Assembly (NCBI GenBank): GCA_963699105.1
Contig: CAVOTI010000001.1
Span: 124,001 to 188,000 of the forward strand
From: Bog-756 sp963699105
GTDB lineage: Bacteria > Actinomycetota > Acidimicrobiia > Acidimicrobiales > RAAP-2
Length of the DNA: 64,000 nucleotides
Direction: 5' to 3'
The position numbers were made by a program, and so were the translations under genes. The notes under the pieces are model-generated. The model was not told the DNA's origin. It saw nothing but the letters and a program-made list of their open reading frames with translations, and searched no databases. Positions 60,349-64,000 of the stretch are shown here, piece by piece (the stretch's first letter is position 1; each line of letters begins with the position of its first letter).

Positions 60349-61282
60349 CTACTTGAGCTGGGGCGTACCGGCCCGCGGGTGGGCCCGGAGATAGGAGGCC
60401 CGCAGGTGGTCCTGGCTGAGCTTGGTGTAGAGCTGGGTGGTGGAGATGGACACGTGGCCGAGCAGCTCTTGGACCACCCGGATGTCGGCCCCGTGGGCCA
60501 GCATGTGGCTGGCGCAGGAGTGCCGGAAGACGTGGGGGCTGACCAGGTCCCCCATCCCCATCCGGTCGGCATGGCGGGTGACGATGGCCCAGGCTCCCTG
60601 CCGGCTGAGCCGGCCCGCCCGGGTGTTGATGAACACCGCTTCGGCGTCGGATCGACGTTTCCACCGGGCCGGCTCGAGCAGCGGTCGCCCCGATGGTCCC
60701 AGCCAACGGTCGACGGCGAACCGGGCCGGGCCCCCCAGAGGCACCAGCCGTTCCTTGGAGCCCTTGCCGAACACCCGGAGGAGGCCGTCGTCCCCCTGGA
60801 AGTCCAACAGGGACAGTGCGACCACCTCGGAGATGCGGGCCCCGGTGCCGTAGAGGACCTCGAGCAGCGCCCGGTCGCGGAGGGCCACCGGATCGTCGCC
60901 GCTGACCGAGTCGAGCAGGCCGATCACCTGGGATTCTTCAAGGGCCTTGGGCAGGCGTCGCGGCAGGCGGGGCGAGCGCACGTCGGCCGTCGGGTCGTCG
61001 TTGAGCTCCCCCTCGCTGACCAGGAAGCGGAACAGCCCCCGCAGGGCGGTGGTGGACCGGGCCATCGAGGCCGGGTTGCGGCCCCGGCCCCGGAGCTCGG
61101 ACAGGTACAGCTCGATGGTGCCGGTGGGGGCGTCCACCGGATCGACGCCGGCCTCCCGGGCCCACTGCTCCCAGGTGGCGATGTCGCGCCGGTAGGCCAG
61201 CAAGGTGTTGCGGCGATCTCCCCTTCTCCACCGCCAACCACGACAGGTACTCCTCGGCCCCGTCCGACAGGGGCAGGTTCAC
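60349..61282 (-). CDS. xerD: Tyrosine recombinase XerD, one frameshift
   Basis: A core SAM-like N-domain begins in one frame (EEYLSWLAVEKGRS) and, after an extra base near 61215, continues LAYRRDIATWEQWAREAG to the end. Catalytic residues: Arg in YGTGARISEVVAL, HVFRHSCASHMLAHG (HxxR), LLGHVSISTTQLYTKLSQ (His and Tyr). It resolves chromosome dimers at dif with XerC. GTG 61282 overlaps the nudix stop as GTGA. Length ~311 aa once corrected, normal for XerD. Confidence 0.88.
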
Positions 61283-61877
61283 GGCTCGGCGCCCAGCCGT
61301 CGCCGGGCCAGCCCCACGCCCAGGATGGTGGTGGCGTCGACCACCGACCCGTCGTCGACCAGGGCGTCGAACCGGGACAACGGGACCTCGACCACCCGCA
61401 TGGAGCGCTCCTCGACCCCCTGGCGGTCGACGGGCACGGCGCGCAGGCCGGTGGCCAGGTAGACCGACGACACCTCGTCGCAGAACCCCGGGGTGACCAG
61501 GCAGTGGGTCAGGAGGGTCATGTCGGCGGCGGCGTAGCCCGGCCTCTTCGGCCAGTTCCCGGCGACCGGTTTCCGCCCGCTCCTCGCCGTCCACGTCGCA
61601 GATGCCGGCCGGCACCTCGAGCAGCCAACGGTCGACCGACGGCCGGTACTGGTGGACCAGCACCACCGAGTCCTGGTCGGTGACGGCCACCACCGCCACC
61701 GCCCCGGGATGCCGGACGATGTCCCGTTCGAAGGTCCGGCCCGACGGGTCGACGAACGTTGCCCGGTACAGGGCCACCACCCATCCCTGATGGATCAGGG
61801 TCTCGGCCGACGGGGCGGAAGAGGGGAAGGTCGTCGGCGCCCGTCGGTTCCGGGCCGGCCGGCTCAGCCGACGGCAC
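61279..61877 (-). CDS. NUDIX hydrolase (ADP-ribose pyrophosphatase-like), two frameshifts
   Basis: The readable core is VVALYRATFVDPSGRTFERD, VVAVTDQDSVVLVHQYRPSV and WLLEVPAGICDVDGE, with the Nudix box finishing RRELAEEAG. After a shift near 61540, MTLLTHCLVTPGFCDEVSSV continues to the end. A second shift near 61818 separates the GTG-started N-terminus (PAGPEPTGADDLPLFRP) from ETLIHQGWV. It hydrolyses ADP-ribose or related nucleotides. It overlaps pyrG by 14 bases and xerD by GTGA; this pyrG-nudix-xerD order is usual in actinobacteria. Confidence 0.83.
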
Positions 61878-63521
61878 CGATGTCGATCAGGCGGGGGTCG
61901 CGACCTTCGGCCCGTACCAGGGCCGCGCCCACCAGCTGGCGGAAGAGCGGGTGGGGCCGATCGGGTCGGCTCTTGAACTCCGGGTGGGCCTGGGTCCCCA
62001 CCCAGAACGGGTGACCCGGCAGCTCGATGAACTCGACCAGGCGGCCGTCAGGGACAGCCCCGAGCACACCAGGCCCACCTCCTCGAGGCCGGGTCCGGTA
62101 GCGGGGGTTCACCTCGTAGCGGTGGCGGTGCCGTTCGGAGACCACCTCGGAGTCGTAGGCCAGGGCCACCTGGGACCCGGGCAGCAGCCGGGCGCTGTAC
62201 GAGCCCAGCCGCATGGTCCCGCCCTTGTCGACCACGTCGTTCTGGTCGTCCATCGAGGTCGACCACCGGATGGCGGGTGGTGGGGTCGAACTCGCGCGAG
62301 TTGGCCCCCTCCAGACCGGCCAGCGACCGGGCCGTCTCGATGATCATCACCTGCAGGCCGAGGCACAGCCCGAGCAGTGGCAGCTCGTTCTGGCGGGCGT
62401 AGCGGGCGGCGGCGATCTTGCCCTCCACCCCGCGCTCGCCGAACCCGCCCGGGATGACCAGGCCGTCGAACCCCCGCAGCCCGTCGTGCTGGAGGAGGTC
62501 GGGGACGGTGGCGGCCTGGATCCACTCGATCTCCACCTTGGCCCCGTGGTGGAACCCGGCATGGCGGAGGGACTCGACCACCGACAGGTAGGCGTCGGGA
62601 AGGTCGACGTACTTGCCGATGATGCCGATGCGCACCGGGCGTGTCGCCGCGTCGACCTGGTCGACCAGCCGCTCCCAGTCGGACAGGTCGATGGGGTGGG
62701 ACGCCTCGTCGAATGTGGAGGATCCCGAGGATGTAGCGGTCGAGCCCCTCCTCGTGGAGGACGAGGGGGATCTGGTAGATGGAGTCGGCGTCGACGGCCG
62801 ACACCACCGCCTCGATGGGTACGTCGCACAGCAGCGAGATCTTGCGCTTGAGGTCCTCGGAGATCATCCGGTCGGACCGGCATACGATGACGTCGGGTTG
62901 GATCCCCCGGCTGCGGAGCTCGGTGACCGAGTGCTGGGTGGGCTTGGTCTTCTGCTCGCCCGAGGGCCCGAGGTAGGGCACCAGGGTGAGGTGGACGTAG
63001 CACACGTTGTCCCGACCGACGTCCCGCCGGAACTGGCGGATGGCCTCGATGAAGGGGACAATCTCGATGTCGCCCACGGTGCCGCCGATCTCCACGATGA
63101 CCACGTCGACGTCGTCGGAGCCGAGCTCTTTGACCCGCTTCTTGATCTCGTCGGTCACGTGGGGAATGACCTGGACGGTCTTGCCCAGGTAGTCGCCGCG
63201 GCGCTCCTTGGCGATCACCGACGAGTAGATCCGTCCGGTGGTGGCGTTCGAGTTCTTGTGGAGGTTCTCGTCGATGAACCGCTCGTAGTGGCCGAGATCG
63301 AGATCGGTCTCGCCGCCGTCCTCGGTGACGAACACCTCGCCGTGCTCGAACGGGTTCATGGTGCCGGGGTCGACGTTGATGTACGGGTCGAGCTTGCACA
63401 TGGTGACCCGCAGTCCCCGGCACTTGAGCAGGCGGCCCAGCGACGAGGCGGTGAGTCCCTTGCCGAACGACGAGGACACCCCGCCGGTGAAGAAGATGAA
63501 CTTGGTGGCCCGGCCGGTCAC
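61864..63521 (-). CDS. pyrG: CTP synthase, about three frameshifts
   Basis: The amidoligase domain has FIFFTGGVSSSFGKGLTASS, the LDPYINVDPGTMNPFEHGEV block (in pieces), HKNSNATTGRIYSSV and VEIGGTVGDIEIVPFIEA. The glutaminase domain has VIPGGFGERGVEGKIAAARYA and LGLCLGLQVMIIE with the nucleophile Cys, and late FWVGTQAHPEFKSRP with His and Glu. Shifts lie near 62715, 62250 and 62085. GTG at 63521. It makes CTP from UTP and glutamine. The two catalytic domains are both complete once indels are corrected, so it is probably functional. Confidence 0.9.
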
Positions 63522-63715
63522 CGGTCCGGCGGCCCCACCGGCCCGGGGACGCTCCGGCGTTCCGGCCGCCCCGGGGGGTGGATCGACCGGCGGCGGATCC
63601 CCCGAAGGGCTGCGGCGGGCCGTCCATGTCGGGCACCTGATGAGGCTAGCGGAACGAGGCGGCCCATCGGGCGGACCTCGGTGCGGTGCTGGGCCGTCAC
63701 GGCGGTCCGCCCCGG

Positions 63716-64000
63716 TCACGACGCCGTCCCGTCGGCCGACCCGTTGACCGTTCCGTTGGCCGACCCGGCCAGCAACTCGCGGGCGTGCTGTTGGGCCGAG
63801 GCGCTCCCCGGCCGCCCCGACAGCATCCGGCTGACCTCGGTCACCCGGTCCTCGTGGTCGAGCACCGTCACCTCCGAGTGGGTGCGGCCGGCCCGCTGGC
63901 GCTTGCGCACGCCGATCTGGTGGTCGGCCTGAGCTGCCACCTGGGCCAGGTGGGTGACCACCACCACCTGGGCGTGCCTCCCCAAGCCAGCCAGGGCGCT
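63716..64000 (-). CDS. recN: DNA repair protein RecN, C-terminal part
   Basis: Cut by the right window edge; about 94 C-terminal residues are present. ALAGLGRHAQVVVVTHLAQV, then AAQADHQIGVRK is the typical RecN segment after Walker B (the THLPQVA-like block, here THLAQVA). It continues with VTVLDHEDRVTEVSRMLSG and an Ala/Gly/Ser tail. RecN is an SMC-like protein acting in double-strand break repair. It is upstream of pyrG on the same strand, a common actinobacterial order. Confidence 0.88.
   Translation of the reverse strand, partial: SALAGLGRHAQVVVVTHLAQVAAQADHQIGVRKRQRAGRTHSEVTVLDHEDRVTEVSRMLSGRPGSASAQQHARELLAGSANGTVNGSADGTAS

Overview
This window is high-GC actinobacterial chromosome. I infer the class Acidimicrobiia from three things: the secreted proteins with GYW-ASDGGVF repeats, the F420-type oxidoreductase, and the block recN-pyrG-nudix-xerD-(TraR)-(M50)-trpS-scpAB-rluB-aroH-tyrA-aroA-cmk-plsC-ispH-der. 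No species can be named from the sequence alone. Neighbouring genes are very often coupled by a 4-base GTGA start/stop overlap (ten cases seen).

Layout. 0-9.6 kb holds respiratory and stress genes: cydDC, a type II NADH dehydrogenase, a GH15 glycosidase, a gadB-K+ channel pair and an MFS exporter. 9.6-21.5 kb is a loose set of regulators, small proteins and cell-envelope genes. It includes a GntR regulator beside membrane-anchored Asp-box and related proteins, a methyltransferase, a PRC-barrel protein, a small gene under a perfect LexA (SOS) box, DUF1810, and an ABC exporter.

21.7-37.2 kb is accessory. A 29-bp direct repeat identical to the 3' end of tRNA-Pro(GGG) stands at 30246 and 37163 and bounds a 7-kb island. 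The island holds IS3, IS110, IS630 and a DDE transposase with paired terminal subrepeats, one secreted cargo protein and a decayed tyrosine integrase. A third, degenerate tRNA-Pro 3' remnant at 21675 suggests an older insertion to the left, covering GNAT remnants, an oxidoreductase, a Tat-exported phosphoesterase, a DUF5134 pair and small orphan genes.

37.2-42.8 kb encodes secreted and surface proteins: a beta-helix protein with six tandem repeats, a secreted orphan and an SGNH esterase. 43-64 kb is core housekeeping: ribosome assembly (der), isoprenoids (ispH), lipid (plsC), aromatic amino acids (aroH, tyrA, aroA), nucleotides (cmk, pyrG), chromosome segregation (scpAB, xerD), trpS and recN.

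Caution: conserved genes between 51.4 and 63.5 kb, especially scpA, scpB and rluB, carry many apparent single-base indels. The reading resumes in another frame with family-typical sequence each time, so most are probably sequencing or assembly errors. Three further genes (14.2, 17.2 and 28.9 kb) show one frameshift each.
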